Notes: generated from the sequence alone by a model not told the origin. A stretch of DNA of 64,000 nucleotides from Paenibacillus urinalis (GCF_028747985.1 NZ_CP118108.1:5058001-5122000); one strand, 5' to 3'. Positions 27,847 to 36,969 are shown, counted from the stretch's first letter. Numbers and translations: made by a program.

Positions 27847-28464
27847 TTAATAGATACTCACAAATTCATCCACAGGCTTCCTATATCCCCGTGGTCTTAT
27901 TTTCTCTTCATCCGCTTTACCGAGCGTAATCATCATAACAGGGATTAGGTCCTCCGGGATATTCAGAAGCGATACCAGCTGCTTATCATCGTAACCGATC
28001 ATCGGACAGGTATCCCAGCCCATATCCTTCGCAATCAGCATGAGCTGCATCGCTGACAGGCTCGCATTACGAATCGCCTCATCCCGCTGGAAGGAAGGAC
28101 CTCTCGTCTCGTACATCTCAATCACACTGCTTGTCTCCAAGTCGTATTCTGTTTGTGTCAGCATCCCAAGTGCGAGCATTCCTTCGTACAGTCGTTTCAC
28201 CTGCTGATAAGCCTTGGTATCCCCGAGCACGATAATGACTGCGGATGCGGTCAAAGTCTTATATTGACCTGATGCCTCATAGGCCTTCTGCTTGTCCTCC
28301 GGACTTTGAAGCACCAGATAATTCGTATGCTGCAAGTTAAACGCCGAAGGAGCAAATTTATTGAGCGAGAACAGCTTCTCAAGCTCTTGTTTGCTAATTA
28401 CAGCTCCTTCCTTAAACTTCATAGCGGAACGCCTTTCTTTAATTACCGTCTGCAAATCTCCCAT
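27847..28464 (-). CDS. Nitroreductase-family NAD(P)H:FMN oxidoreductase
   Basis: 205 residues of the nitroreductase fold: ERRSAMKF at the N-terminus (FMN phosphate contacts), KFAPSAFNLQHTNYLVL, and MGWDTCPMIGYD near the end of the flavin pocket. Close in form to MhqN/YodC proteins, which reduce quinones and nitroaromatics during electrophile stress in Bacillus. Alone on the minus strand, convergent to the acylation operon. Confidence 0.88.
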   Translation of the reverse strand: MGDLQTVIKERRSAMKFKEGAVISKQELEKLFSLNKFAPSAFNLQHTNYLVLQSPEDKQKAYEASGQYKTLTASAVIIVLGDTKAYQQVKRLYEGMLALGMLTQTEYDLETSSVIEMYETRGPSFQRDEAIRNASLSAMQLMLIAKDMGWDTCPMIGYDDKQLVSLLNIPEDLIPVMMITLGKADEEKIRPRGYRKPVDEFVSIY

Positions 28465-28522
28465 TGTGTTAACCCTACTTTCTTAAGTATGATGCGTATG
28501 TATTCACAAGCTTGTACCTTAT

Positions 28523-28535
28523 TGAATCAATTTCA
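28523..28535 (+). repeat. Dispersed intergenic motif, copy B
   Basis: TGAATCAATTTCA followed by TAAATCATA, in the promoter-side region of the nitroreductase gene. Core shared with the copies at 17462, 45212 and 53505. Confidence 0.65.
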
Positions 28536-28579
28536 TAAATCATAAAAAAGGTGGATTTGAAACAATATATACCCTTGAT

Positions 28580-28610
28580 TGAAGCAGCTAAAGGTATTAT
28601 GAAATTGATT
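28580..28610 (-). repeat. 31-bp dispersed repeat, copy C (partner at 35975-36005)
   Basis: On the minus strand this reads AATCAATTTCATAATACC then T-T-TAGCTGCTTCA. It matches 35975-36005 in 30 of 31 positions. Together with copy B it occupies the 338-bp gene-free stretch 28465-28803, which otherwise holds only AT-rich DNA and the potD terminator. Confidence 0.8.
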
Positions 28611-28755
28611 ATATTATATATTATTTAGTAAGTGAAAATAAGTATGTAAAATAAATTACTCCTGATGGATAAGAAATATGATGGATAGCCATCGATCAAA
28701 ATAGCCGCTTTAATTTGTCATATACAATAACTGCATAAATATTCAGTCGGTAATC

Positions 28756-28791
28756 AAAAAGACTCGTTATCCACATGTGGACAACGAGTCT
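28756..28791 (-). terminator. Intrinsic terminator of the pot operon
   Basis: AGACTCGTT/AACGAGTCT stem with ATCCACATGTGGA at the tip; one mismatch. On the minus strand it is followed by TTTTGA. Confidence 0.88.
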
Positions 28792-28803
28792 TCAAATCAA
28801 TGC

Positions 28804-29874
28804 TTATTTCGGATGCATTTTGAACTCCAGGAATAAATCATTGTAATGGGACAGCATTCGTCTGCCTAGGTTATCGTAGACCTCCAGCTTCCCGGTAAGC
28901 TCCTCATCAGGATAGAACCGCTCATCTCCAGAGATATCCTCAGGCAGCAGCTCAAGCGCCGCCGCATTCGGCGTAGAATAACCGACGTACTCTGCATTTC
29001 TTGCCCCATTCTCCGGATCTAGAATGAAGTTGATAAACTGATGTGCTCCCTCTATATTGCTCGCTGTCTTCGGAATCACCATGTTATCAAACCATAGGTT
29101 CGAGCCTTCTTCCGGAACAACATAGTCGAGCTTCTCATTCTCGCTCATGATTTCGGATGCGTCACCGGACCAGACAAGACCTACCGCGGCCTCCTCGCCA
29201 GCGATGAGCATCTTGATCTCATCTCCTACGATAGCCTTGACGTTGGGAGTAAGGGTGGACAGCTTCGTGAGTGCTTCCTGCAGATGGTCTTCATTGGTAT
29301 CATTCAGTGAATAATGCAAGCTGTTGAGCCCCATCCCGATGACCTCTCTCGCCCCATCCAGAAGCAGGATCTGATTCCTCAGACTCGGATCCCATAGATC
29401 GTCCCAGCTCTTGAAGGTGAGATCTGTCAGCTCCGGATTGAACACAATGCCCACCGTCCCCCAGAAATAAGGAATAGAGTATTCATTCCCGGGATCAAAG
29501 GACAAATCCATAAATCGTTCATCGATATACTTCAGATTCGGTATTTGAGAATGATCCAGCGGAAGCAGAAGATCATCCTCCTTCATTTTGCTGATGGCAT
29601 ATTCAGAGGGTATCGCGATATCATACGTCGTACCTCCCTGCTGAATCTTCGTCATCATCGCCTCATTGGAATCAAACGTTTGATAGATGACCTTCAGTCC
29701 GCTTTCTTCTTCAAACTCCGTAATCAGCTCAGGATCGATGTAATCGCCCCAGTTATAGATCGTAAGGGTGTTGCCGCCGGAGTAGCCTTCACTGGAGTTG
29801 AGAACCGATGTAAGATACATCAGCAGAAATGCGACGATCAGCACAACACTGAACGTCTGTACCAGCTGCTTCAT
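28804..29874 (-). CDS. potD: Spermidine/putrescine-binding protein PotD
   Basis: 356-residue periplasmic-type binding protein of the polyamine ABC importer. It starts with a hydrophobic segment (TFSVVLIVAFLLMYLTSVL), then LTIYNWGDYIDPELITEFEEESG, the PotD/PotF signature. WDDLWDPSLRNQILLLDG-type text and the DLGRRMLSHYNDLFLEF end fit the family. No lipobox Cys follows the hydrophobic segment, so it may remain anchored by an uncleaved helix rather than as a lipoprotein. Overlaps potC by 4 bp; last gene of potABCD. Confidence 0.9.
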   Translation of the reverse strand: MKQLVQTFSVVLIVAFLLMYLTSVLNSSEGYSGGNTLTIYNWGDYIDPELITEFEEESGLKVIYQTFDSNEAMMTKIQQGGTTYDIAIPSEYAISKMKEDDLLLPLDHSQIPNLKYIDERFMDLSFDPGNEYSIPYFWGTVGIVFNPELTDLTFKSWDDLWDPSLRNQILLLDGAREVIGMGLNSLHYSLNDTNEDHLQEALTKLSTLTPNVKAIVGDEIKMLIAGEEAAVGLVWSGDASEIMSENEKLDYVVPEEGSNLWFDNMVIPKTASNIEGAHQFINFILDPENGARNAEYVGYSTPNAAALELLPEDISGDERFYPDEELTGKLEVYDNLGRRMLSHYNDLFLEFKMHPK

Positions 29875-30674
29875 GGTCTCAGCCCCTTTCCTTGAAGCTT
29901 GGCCTGCCGGGTGTTAATGAAGTAATAACCAATAACAAGCACAATGGTAAGCAGGAATAGCAGCGTCGACAATGCATTGATCGAGAGTGATACCCCCTGC
30001 CTTGCGCGTGAGTAGATCTCGACCGACAGGGTGGAGAAGCCATTGCCTGTAACAAAGAACGTCACAGCAAAGTCATCCAGCGAGTAAGTCAATGCCATAA
30101 AGAATCCGGCAAAAATCCCTGGTTTAACAAACGGCAGAATGACTCTTGTCAGTACATGCCAGCCGGAGGCACCTAGATCTCTTGCTGCATCAATCAGTGT
30201 CGGGCTCATCTCCTGCAGCTTAGGAAGCACCATCAGGACAACAATCGGCACACTGAACGCAATGTGAGACAGCAGTACCGAGCTGAACCCGAGCTGAATG
30301 CCCAGCATCGTAAAGAAGATCAGGAAGGAGGCACCGATAATAACATCTGGGCTCACGATAAGCACGTTATTAAGTGAGAGCAAGGTATTCTTGTTGCGCT
30401 TGCGCCGAACCTGATAAATCGCAAGTGCGCCGGCAATCCCCAATATGGTGGATACTACCGCCGACAACAGCGCAATAACAAATGTATTCAGTACAATAAT
30501 CAGCAGCCTTGTGTCTGCAAACACTTCTTCATACCATTCGAGTGTGAAGCCTTCAAAGTTCTGCATCGTTCCACCGCTGTTAAAGGAGTAGAAGATCAGA
30601 TAGAAGATCGGCAGGTACAGTATGGCGAAGATGATAAACAGATACAAATTTGAGAGCTTGCTATTTCTTCCCAT
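29871..30674 (-). CDS. potC: Spermidine/putrescine ABC transporter permease PotC
   Basis: 267 residues with six TM helices. The EAA loop is seen as [50 protein letters not shown] is the typical loop after TM1. An in-frame GTG lies upstream at 30683, but ATG at 30674 is better spaced from GCGGGG. Overlaps potB by 14 bp and potD by 4 bp, so translation is coupled. Confidence 0.92.
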   Translation of the reverse strand: MGRNSKLSNLYLFIIFAILYLPIFYLIFYSFNSGGTMQNFEGFTLEWYEEVFADTRLLIIVLNTFVIALLSAVVSTILGIAGALAIYQVRRKRNKNTLLSLNNVLIVSPDVIIGASFLIFFTMLGIQLGFSSVLLSHIAFSVPIVVLMVLPKLQEMSPTLIDAARDLGASGWHVLTRVILPFVKPGIFAGFFMALTYSLDDFAVTFFVTGNGFSTLSVEIYSRARQGVSLSINALSTLLFLLTIVLVIGYYFINTRQAKLQGKGLRP

Positions 30675-31482
30675 GAGGCACACCCCGCTTTCCTTGACCG
30701 CTGATGAACATAATCGCGATCATAATAATGATCAGGAAGACGGCAATGGTGGCTCCCATTCCCCAGTCCTGTGTCACGAGAAAATGCTGCTCGATGGCCG
30801 TACCCAGCGTAATCACACGGTTACCTGCAATCAGTCTTGTAATCATGAACAGTGATAACGCGGGAATAAAGACAGCCTGTATACCGGCCTTCACTCCGCT
30901 TAAGGTCAGCGGAAAGATTACCCGCCGGAACGTGGTAAAGGGCGACGCCCCCAGATCTCTTGCTGCATAGATGAGGGATGGATTAAGCTCCTCTATCGCG
31001 TTAAAGATCGGCAGAATCATAAACGGAATAAAGATGTATACCGAGACAAAAATAAAGCTGAAATCCGTAAACAGAATTTGCTGTGTTCCAATTCCAATCG
31101 TCTCAAGCAGTGCATTCGTGAACCCATACGTTCCGAACAGCCCGATGAACGCATACGCCTTCAGCAGCAGATTGATCCAGCTTGGCAGAATAACCAGCAG
31201 AAGCCACAGCTGCTTATGCTTCGTTCGAGTCAGCAGATATGCGGTCGGATAAGCAATTAATAGCGAGAAGATCGTAATAAGCAGCGCATACCAGAACGAG
31301 CTCAGTGTCATTTTTAAATAAACCGGTGTAAAAAACTTCGCATAATTCTCAAATGTAAATTGTCCTTCAACATTAAAGAAAGAGTAGTACAGAATCAGCA
31401 GAATTGGGGCAACGACGAACAGCACGATCCACAGCATGTAAGGGATCAGATACAAGTTGCGGGAACCCATGCTACGATTCAT
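30661..31482 (-). CDS. potB: Spermidine/putrescine ABC transporter permease PotB
   Basis: 273 residues, six TM helices, with [22 protein letters not shown] and the EAA loop [28 protein letters not shown]. Its 5' end overlaps potA by 11 bp and its 3' end overlaps potC. With PotC it forms the polyamine channel. Confidence 0.92.
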   Translation of the reverse strand: MNRSMGSRNLYLIPYMLWIVLFVVAPILLILYYSFFNVEGQFTFENYAKFFTPVYLKMTLSSFWYALLITIFSLLIAYPTAYLLTRTKHKQLWLLLVILPSWINLLLKAYAFIGLFGTYGFTNALLETIGIGTQQILFTDFSFIFVSVYIFIPFMILPIFNAIEELNPSLIYAARDLGASPFTTFRRVIFPLTLSGVKAGIQAVFIPALSLFMITRLIAGNRVITLGTAIEQHFLVTQDWGMGATIAVFLIIIMIAIMFISGQGKRGVPHGKK

Positions 31483-32608
31483 GACTTACTCCTTGTCCTT
31501 GAATTCCTTCGGACAGATCGCCATAGGATTCAAGCCGTTTGTCGAATTCCTCCTCTGTCTCGCCAAAACGCATGACGTGAATCGCCTCCGGGTCAAAATA
31601 GAGCCCGATGGTCTCTCCAACAACAGCGCGCTTCGTAGAGTGCACGAGCCACTCGTTCCCTGCATCATCATAGCTGGAAATTTCATAGTGAACCCCGCGG
31701 AACAGCTGAGAATCTACACGCACCTGGAGCTTGCCATGGTCTGCCGTCGTAATCTCGAGATCCTCTGGACGAATGACGATTTCAATCGGCTCATCCTTCT
31801 TAAGTCCCTTGTCCACACATTCAAATGTCTTGCCTGCAAACTCGACCCGATAGTCCTCCTTCATCTTTCCAGCCACAATGTTAGACTCTCCGATGAAATC
31901 AGCGACAAATCGGTTAATCGGCTCATCATAAATATCGATCGGTGTGCCGCTCTGCTGAATGACACCCTCGTTCAGAACGAAAATCTCGTCTGACATGGCA
32001 AGGGCTTCTTCCTGATCATGCGTGACAAAAATAAAGGTAATGCCCAGCCGCTGCTGCAGCTCACGCAGCTCATACTGCATCTCGGTACGAAGCTTCAGAT
32101 CAAGTGCTGACAAAGGCTCGTCCAATAGGATAATCTCCGGCTGATTGACAATGGCACGGGCGATGGCCACACGCTGCCTCTGACCACCCGACATTTCCGT
32201 AATTTCCCGGTTCTCGTATCCTGCAAGGTTAACGAAGCGAAGTGCTTCACTGACCTTCTCCTTGATCTGGGCATTTTTCATCTTCTTGATTCGAAGACCG
32301 AACGCTACGTTCTCATACACATTCAGATGAGGAAAAAGTGCGTAATCCTGAAACACCGTGTTAACCTGACGTTCATGCGCCGGGACCCGGTTAATAATGC
32401 TGCCGTTAAAATAAATATTTCCTTCCGACGGCTCGGTAAAGCCGGCAATGAGACGAAGAATCGTCGTCTTTCCGCAGCCAGAGGGTCCTAGCAGGGTGTA
32501 GAATTTACCTCTCTCAATCTCAAAGCTGACCGACTTAAGGATCGGATCGTCGCTATCATATTGTTTTGTGACGTTCTCGAAACGGATGATAGACTCCTGA
32601 TTTGTCAT
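31472..32608 (-). CDS. potA: Polyamine ABC transporter ATPase PotA
   Basis: 378-residue ABC ATPase: Walker [11 protein letters not shown]-loop [21 protein letters not shown], signature [14 protein letters not shown], Walker [12 protein letters not shown], switch His in VTHDQEEAL, and a C-terminal TOBE-type domain (about 245-360). The open frame extends to 32644, but ATG at 32608 (MTNQESI) follows AAAAGGAGG and is chosen. First gene of potABCD; a promoter with TATAAT lies about 95 bp upstream. Confidence 0.93.
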   Translation of the reverse strand: MTNQESIIRFENVTKQYDSDDPILKSVSFEIERGKFYTLLGPSGCGKTTILRLIAGFTEPSEGNIYFNGSIINRVPAHERQVNTVFQDYALFPHLNVYENVAFGLRIKKMKNAQIKEKVSEALRFVNLAGYENREITEMSGGQRQRVAIARAIVNQPEIILLDEPLSALDLKLRTEMQYELRELQQRLGITFIFVTHDQEEALAMSDEIFVLNEGVIQQSGTPIDIYDEPINRFVADFIGESNIVAGKMKEDYRVEFAGKTFECVDKGLKKDEPIEIVIRPEDLEITTADHGKLQVRVDSQLFRGVHYEISSYDDAGNEWLVHSTKRAVVGETIGLYFDPEAIHVMRFGETEEEFDKRLESYGDLSEGIQGQGVSHES

Positions 32609-32702
32609 GTAATGAAAACCTCCTTTTTTGAGGGGATGTGCCATAAGCCTTCGGTTTCGTTATGCATATGTCATTATATCCGTTCGGGCACACATCGAAA
32701 CT

Positions 32703-32731
32703 ATTATATAAAATACACTCCATCGCGCAAA
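32703..32731 (-). promoter_or_regulatory. Candidate promoter of potABCD
   Basis: On the minus strand TATAAT (32703-32708) is preceded after 17 bp by a poor -35, TTTGCG (32726-32731). The weak -35 suggests an activator or another control. The gene-free stretch 32609-32906 holds this and the arginase terminator; nothing else stands out. Confidence 0.45.
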
Positions 32732-32817
32732 CTCTTTTTTCGACCGATTGACAATTTTTCAGAAAATGATTTTCATAATGCAATTACACGAATGGAGATT
32801 TGGAGAGAGGCTGCATC

Positions 32818-32860
32818 ATAAAAAAGCACCTTCACGGATACAAATTCCCATGAGGTGCTT
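32818..32860 (-). terminator. Intrinsic terminator of the arginase gene
   Basis: AAGCACCT paired with AGGTGCTT; on the minus strand followed by TTTTTTATG. Confidence 0.85.
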
Positions 32861-32906
32861 GGCTCATAACCCTTTGTTCAAATAATTTATCCCATATAAT
32901 CCAGGA

Positions 32907-33812
32907 TTACAATATACGTTTGCCGAATAACGACCCGATCAAATCCACCGCCAGCTTCGAGGTCCGATTATTCCGATCCAGCCGCGGGTTCACCTCTACA
33001 AAATCGCAGGAAGTAATGATCCCGGCTTCATACAGCAGCTCCATGGCAAAATGGGCCTCTCTATAAGATAATCCGCCTTGAACCGGCGTACCTGTTCCCG
33101 GTGCCTCCGCAGGGTCAAGGCTGTCGATGTCGAAGCTGAGGTGAACGCCGTCTGTTCCACTGCTGGTGATATCGACCGCCTCATCGATCACCTTCTGAAT
33201 GCCGAGCTTATCAATCTCATGCATCGTGTAGCAATGGATTCCCAGCTCCTTAATCAGCTCCTTCTCACCGGGATCCAGCTCTCTGGCCGCGATCAGCACG
33301 GTCTTGGAAGGATCAATGTCTGCTGCGCCTTCACAGATGTGAAACAGCTTCAGCGCTGCCCTTCCCAATCCGACAGCTAAGGGTATACCGTGCATATTCC
33401 TTGATGGCGTCGTCTCCTCCGTGTTGAGATCAGAGTGGGCATCCATCCAGATAACACCGAGGCTCCCTCCATCCGCCGTCAGCCCGGCTAGCGACCCCAT
33501 TGCGATGCTGTGGTCCCCGCCGAGGATGAATGGAAAATGCCCTTCGGCTCTTTTCAGTTTAACCTCACTAGCTAATGCCGTGCATATAGACAACACCTTA
33601 GACGCATTTTTCAAGGGCACGTTTATTGCCTTATCGCTCCATTGATCCTTCAATATAATACGGGAAGGCTCATCAAGCACATACCCAAGCTCCTTCCACT
33701 GCTCTAGCAGACCCAAACGCAGCAGACGCTCAGGGCCAAGCTCACTGCCCATTCGGCCCGCACCGTATCCAAAGGGCACTTTAATCAGAGAAATCAGCTG
33801 GCTTTTGTCCAT
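32907..33812 (-). CDS. rocF: Arginase
   Basis: Mn-dependent hydrolysis of L-arginine to ornithine and urea. 301 residues. GGDHS (98-102), DAHSDLN (124-130) and SFDIDSLDP (226-234) supply the binuclear Mn ligands; SRNMHGIPLA with EVNP near the end is typical of arginase rather than agmatinase. Located between nos and the polyamine importer, all minus strand but with separate terminators. It competes with nitric oxide synthase for arginine, and its product ornithine is a polyamine precursor. Confidence 0.93.
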   Translation of the reverse strand: MDKSQLISLIKVPFGYGAGRMGSELGPERLLRLGLLEQWKELGYVLDEPSRIILKDQWSDKAINVPLKNASKVLSICTALASEVKLKRAEGHFPFILGGDHSIAMGSLAGLTADGGSLGVIWMDAHSDLNTEETTPSRNMHGIPLAVGLGRAALKLFHICEGAADIDPSKTVLIAARELDPGEKELIKELGIHCYTMHEIDKLGIQKVIDEAVDITSSGTDGVHLSFDIDSLDPAEAPGTGTPVQGGLSYREAHFAMELLYEAGIITSCDFVEVNPRLDRNNRTSKLAVDLIGSLFGKRIL

Positions 33813-33917
33813 TCCTTGCCCCTCCCTCGTGTAAGGTGATTCGAGAGCTTATCATTATATCTATTCCGAAACAGGCCGATGAATGACATGCTTCCTTCGC
33901 ACCTTACGATGAGCACA

Positions 33918-33951
33918 CAAAAAAACCACCAGGCATAAGCCTGACGGTTTC
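33918..33951 (-). terminator. Intrinsic terminator of nos
   Basis: GAAACC-GTCAGGC-TTAT-GCCTGGTGGTT stem on the minus strand followed by seven T. Confidence 0.85.
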
Positions 33952-33978
33952 AAAATGAATGATGAGAATGAACCCGTC

Positions 33979-35145
33979 CTAGTGAAAAGGGCATTTCACC
34001 GAAGGAACGGTCTCTTGCAGTTGCGTTGTATCCTCTGCCACTTCCCGATCTGCAGGGTAAGGAGCCTGTTGATAGAAGAAATTCGGCTTAAGCGTCGTGT
34101 TGTCATAGGATTTATGGAAGATATGCGTAGTTGCTGGCGAGACTGGCGGGATAAGCCAGGTCCAGTCCCCTGTGACATGCCGGCCTGCATTTGCTTCCCG
34201 TTCTTCAAACCTCGCAAATTGATTCGCTGCTGTATGATGATCTACTATGCTGACTCCAGCTTCTCTATACGAATACAGTACCGCCAGATTCAGCTCAACA
34301 AGTGCCTTATCCCTCCAGAGTGTTCGTTCAGATGAGGTATCCAGTCCCATTAGATTCGCTACCTGAGGCAGCATATCATAACGGAACGTATCTGCCAGAT
34401 TGCGCGCACCGATCTCTGTTCCCATATACCAGCCGTTAAACGGAGCTGCCGGGTAATGAATACCTCCAATCTCAAGCTGCATATCCGAAATCATCGGAAC
34501 CGCATACCATTTCATGCCGAGCTCTGCGATAGCAGAACACTCCGGATGCCTAATCGGCACTTCCAGCACCAGCTCCTTCGGAATCGGGAAGAGCTTCGGC
34601 TTCTCGCCAAGGATCTCGATGATCAGCGGGAGCACATCATGGGCAGTCCCTTCTCCTTCCCAGCCGAGACGCTGCGCCTCTTGGGTCAGCTGCACCGAAG
34701 CAGGATCACCAATTATACCCTGCTCCGTCTTGTAGCCAGCATATCGGATAAGCTGGTGATTCCATATTCTGATCGGAGCCTGCCCCGCTGCATTCATCGG
34801 CTTGAAGGCGGTCAGCATAGGGATGACCTTGCCTCCGTTTGTCGCCTGCCGGATGTGGGAGATTAACAGCTCAGCCACTTCTTCGGCAGTGGCGGCGTCA
34901 CGTGCATCCACAAGGCGGAGTGTCTCCCAGAACAGCCGACCAATACAACGGTTGCTGTTGCGCCAAGCCAGCTTGATGCCATACTCCAGCTCCTGTTTCG
35001 TATGCTCATAGGTGCCTGTTACTTCAATATCTTCACGAATACGAATAAGCCGGGTCTCTGCCATATCACGGCTCAGACCCAGCTCTTCATAGCTTGTATA
35101 TATAAAAGCTTCCGCTTCTTTAATAAGTGCAGTCTTGTTTGTCAT
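33979..35145 (-). CDS. nos: Nitric oxide synthase oxygenase
   Basis: 388-residue bacterial NOS that turns L-arginine into NO and citrulline using a partner reductase encoded elsewhere. The heme-ligand Cys is Cys67 in WRNSNRCIGR. IRIWNHQLIRYAGY, the substrate-binding part FNGWYMGTEIGARNL (containing the Glu that holds the guanidinium), and DHHTAANQF near the pterin site are all present. No reductase domain, as expected in Firmicutes. Transcribed alone; a SigB-like promoter stands about 83 bp upstream. Confidence 0.95.
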   Translation of the reverse strand: MTNKTALIKEAEAFIYTSYEELGLSRDMAETRLIRIREDIEVTGTYEHTKQELEYGIKLAWRNSNRCIGRLFWETLRLVDARDAATAEEVAELLISHIRQATNGGKVIPMLTAFKPMNAAGQAPIRIWNHQLIRYAGYKTEQGIIGDPASVQLTQEAQRLGWEGEGTAHDVLPLIIEILGEKPKLFPIPKELVLEVPIRHPECSAIAELGMKWYAVPMISDMQLEIGGIHYPAAPFNGWYMGTEIGARNLADTFRYDMLPQVANLMGLDTSSERTLWRDKALVELNLAVLYSYREAGVSIVDHHTAANQFARFEEREANAGRHVTGDWTWLIPPVSPATTHIFHKSYDNTTLKPNFFYQQAPYPADREVAEDTTQLQETVPSVKCPFH

Positions 35146-35227
35146 CCGACCTGCCGACCTCTCGTTCTACCGTCATCTTACCCTCTAACAACTCACTGGT
35201 AAGCCTGACTCTTGAATTAGTTCCATT

Positions 35228-35251
35228 ATACCCATCCGGTATCTCTGAAAC
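35228..35251 (-). promoter_or_regulatory. SigB-like promoter upstream of nos, overlapping a TATAAT box
   Basis: On the minus strand GTTTCA (35246-35251), 12 bp, then GGGTAT (35228-35233), close to the general-stress consensus GTTTAA-N12-15-GGGTAT. The same place reads GGGTATAAT, so a vegetative -10 (35226-35231) overlaps it. Whether this organism has SigB is not known from the window. Confidence 0.45.
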
Positions 35252-35318
35252 TACAAGAGCAAGAGGAAGTTCATCAGTTGGACACTTTCATGTGTCTATT
35301 TGTTGAGCGGGATCCTGC

Positions 35319-35798
35319 TTATTTACCCAAGAAAGCGTTCAGCATCCACACTTGCTTTTGCAGGGATGCCTGCATGCCGATCAGCATATCTGCAGTCACT
35401 TGATCATCAAGGTTCTCCGCCGCTTCCTGTGCTTCAGCCATCGCTTCGACCATTGTCGTATAGTCTTCTACGATTGCTTGAACCATTTGTTCTGCGTTCA
35501 AGCCTTGTGCAGCTTCCTCAACTGGCGAAAGGCTCAAATGCTCAGAGATGGTAGCTGCTGGACGTCCGCCAATGGCTAACAGTCTCTCAGCCACAACATC
35601 AAGGTTCTCTGCTGCTTCGTTATAGAACTCTTCGAATTTCTCATGCAGTTTGAAGAAATGAGGTCCTTTGACATACCAGTGGAAATTGTGAAGCTTCGTA
35701 TACAGCACGGACCATCCGGCAATTTGGCGGTTCAGGGAGCTGTGCAGGAATTGCTCATCTTTCACTTGGTTCGCTTGGTTTGTTTGAGTTGTTGTCAT
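35319..35798 (-). CDS. dps: Dps-family DNA-binding ferritin-like protein
   Basis: 159 residues of the Dps/ferritin four-helix fold. The ferroxidase site pattern is LHNFHWYVKGPHFFKLHEKFEEFYNEAAENLDVVAERLLAIGG: His, Asp and Glu ligands shared between subunits. It stores iron, removes H2O2 and may bind DNA through its N-terminal tail. The open frame reaches 35882, but ATG at 35798 follows AAAGGAGATAACG and is the likely start. A large palindrome near the promoter suggests PerR/Fur-type control. Confidence 0.93.
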   Translation of the reverse strand: MTTTQTNQANQVKDEQFLHSSLNRQIAGWSVLYTKLHNFHWYVKGPHFFKLHEKFEEFYNEAAENLDVVAERLLAIGGRPAATISEHLSLSPVEEAAQGLNAEQMVQAIVEDYTTMVEAMAEAQEAAENLDDQVTADMLIGMQASLQKQVWMLNAFLGK

Positions 35799-35892
35799 AT
35801 TCGTTATCTCCTTTAAATTTAGAATTTCATTAACTAAGTAGGTTATTTCACTGCTAATTCTTACTACGATGATCGTGATCATTTTGTATTTC

Positions 35893-35927
35893 GATTTAGA
35901 CTTAATCTAAATCCTGATATCATTATA
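35893..35927 (-). promoter_or_regulatory. dps promoter -10 with palindromic PerR/Fur-like operator
   Basis: A TATAAT box (minus strand, 35922-35927) is followed by the perfect palindrome GATTTAGA-N5-TCTAAATC (35893-35913) covering the expected transcription start. Position over the start suits a repressor. The sequence resembles but does not equal the Bacillus Per box TTATAATNATTATAA. A second short dyad ATGATC-N2-GATCAT lies at about 35869-35882. Confidence 0.55.
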
Positions 35928-35974
35928 ACATGTTCTCTAGAAAAAGGAAGGGTTTATTGAAAATAATTTATGTA

Positions 35975-36005
35975 AATCAATTTCATAATACCTGTAGCTG
36001 CTTCA
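35975..36005 (+). repeat. 31-bp dispersed repeat, copy D (partner at 28580-28610)
   Basis: AATCAATTTCATAATACC then TGTAGCTGCTTCA, in the gene-free region between dps and the HAD gene; one mismatch to copy C. Confidence 0.8.
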
Positions 36006-36051
36006 TGTAATTTAGAATTATTTTTTCTTGTCGCGCTGGGGCTATACTAAA

Positions 36052-36097
36052 AACATCGGACGCTCCCGCTCTACTCTTTAGCGAAACCCCCGATGTT
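36052..36097 (-). terminator. Terminator of the HAD phosphatase gene
   Basis: AACATCGG and CCGATGTT pair across a long loop; followed on the minus strand by TTTAG. Confidence 0.65.
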
Positions 36098-36127
36098 TAT
36101 GTATCTACCATTCAATATTCGTTCTAT

Positions 36128-36871
36128 TTAGTACAACAGCTGCTTCAGCATATTTCCAAGCTGTTCATAGTCAGCAGCAATATAATGCGGTATATGCTCT
36201 GATTCCGGTTCTGCTCTCCGGTGATTGAACCATAGTACCGTCCACCCTGCACCAATCGCGCCGACCACGTCATTTCTCCATGAATCGCCTACATAATAAC
36301 AGTTCTCGGGCACCGTTCCTGTAACGTTGTTCACATGCTGGAACAGCCGGGCATCCGGCTTTGCATACCCCACTCCGCCTGAGACGAAGAACAACTGCTG
36401 ATCCACATACCGTTCCATTTGAAGTGCCTTAATCTTCGCCAGCTGATGCTCTTCTGGCCCATTCGTAATGAGACCCACCAGAATTCCATGCTTCGTCAAT
36501 TGCTGGATCAGCTCTACAGCACCCGGAAACGGCTTGATTCTAAACTGCATATCGAGATACGCCGCTTGCGCTGCTTCTGCCTGCGCCTCGTTGATGAATA
36601 CACCGAATTCCGCCAGGGCGAGCATAAACCGGCGTCTGCGCATGTCTGCCATATCCTCTGGCCTTGGGACAGCAGATAGGTTCTTTTCCGCGGATAGTAA
36701 GTCGCTGTAATACCTGAATCGGTGGTAGATCTCCTCGTACGGCAATGTCCCCGGCAGATGAAGCCTCTGTGTTAAAGCCTCTCGCAGTGGAGTGAGATGG
36801 TCGTACAAAGTATCATCCACATCGAAGAATACCGCTGCGCTTGCTTCTGCTGCTGTGCTGTTGTGTTCCAT
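36128..36871 (-). CDS. HAD-superfamily hydrolase (YjjG-like phosphatase)
   Basis: 247-residue HAD phosphatase with a helical cap. Motif I is FFDVDDTLYDH (nucleophile Asp), motif II LITNGPEE, motif III Lys in ...YAKPDARLFQH, motif IV YVGDSWRNDVVGA. The layout fits nucleoside 5'-monophosphatase YjjG and similar house-cleaning enzymes, which would suit the purine salvage genes nearby, but the substrate is not shown by sequence. Confidence 0.88.
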   Translation of the reverse strand: MEHNSTAAEASAAVFFDVDDTLYDHLTPLREALTQRLHLPGTLPYEEIYHRFRYYSDLLSAEKNLSAVPRPEDMADMRRRRFMLALAEFGVFINEAQAEAAQAAYLDMQFRIKPFPGAVELIQQLTKHGILVGLITNGPEEHQLAKIKALQMERYVDQQLFFVSGGVGYAKPDARLFQHVNNVTGTVPENCYYVGDSWRNDVVGAIGAGWTVLWFNHRRAEPESEHIPHYIAADYEQLGNMLKQLLY

Positions 36872-36934
36872 CTGAGCTAGTCCCTCCAGATCCCTATTTT
36901 TCTAGTTTTATCTTAACAGAGGTGTTTTTGATTA

Positions 36935-36963
36935 TTGAAGTCTAAATATGGATAAGTTAAGAT
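36935..36963 (+). promoter_or_regulatory. Candidate promoter of an antisense RNA to the toxin mRNA
   Basis: TTGAAG (36935-36940), 17 bp, TAAGAT (36958-36963), on the plus strand, about 130 bp before the terminator hairpin at 37050-37105. Confidence 0.45.
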
Positions 36964-36969
36964 AAGAAT

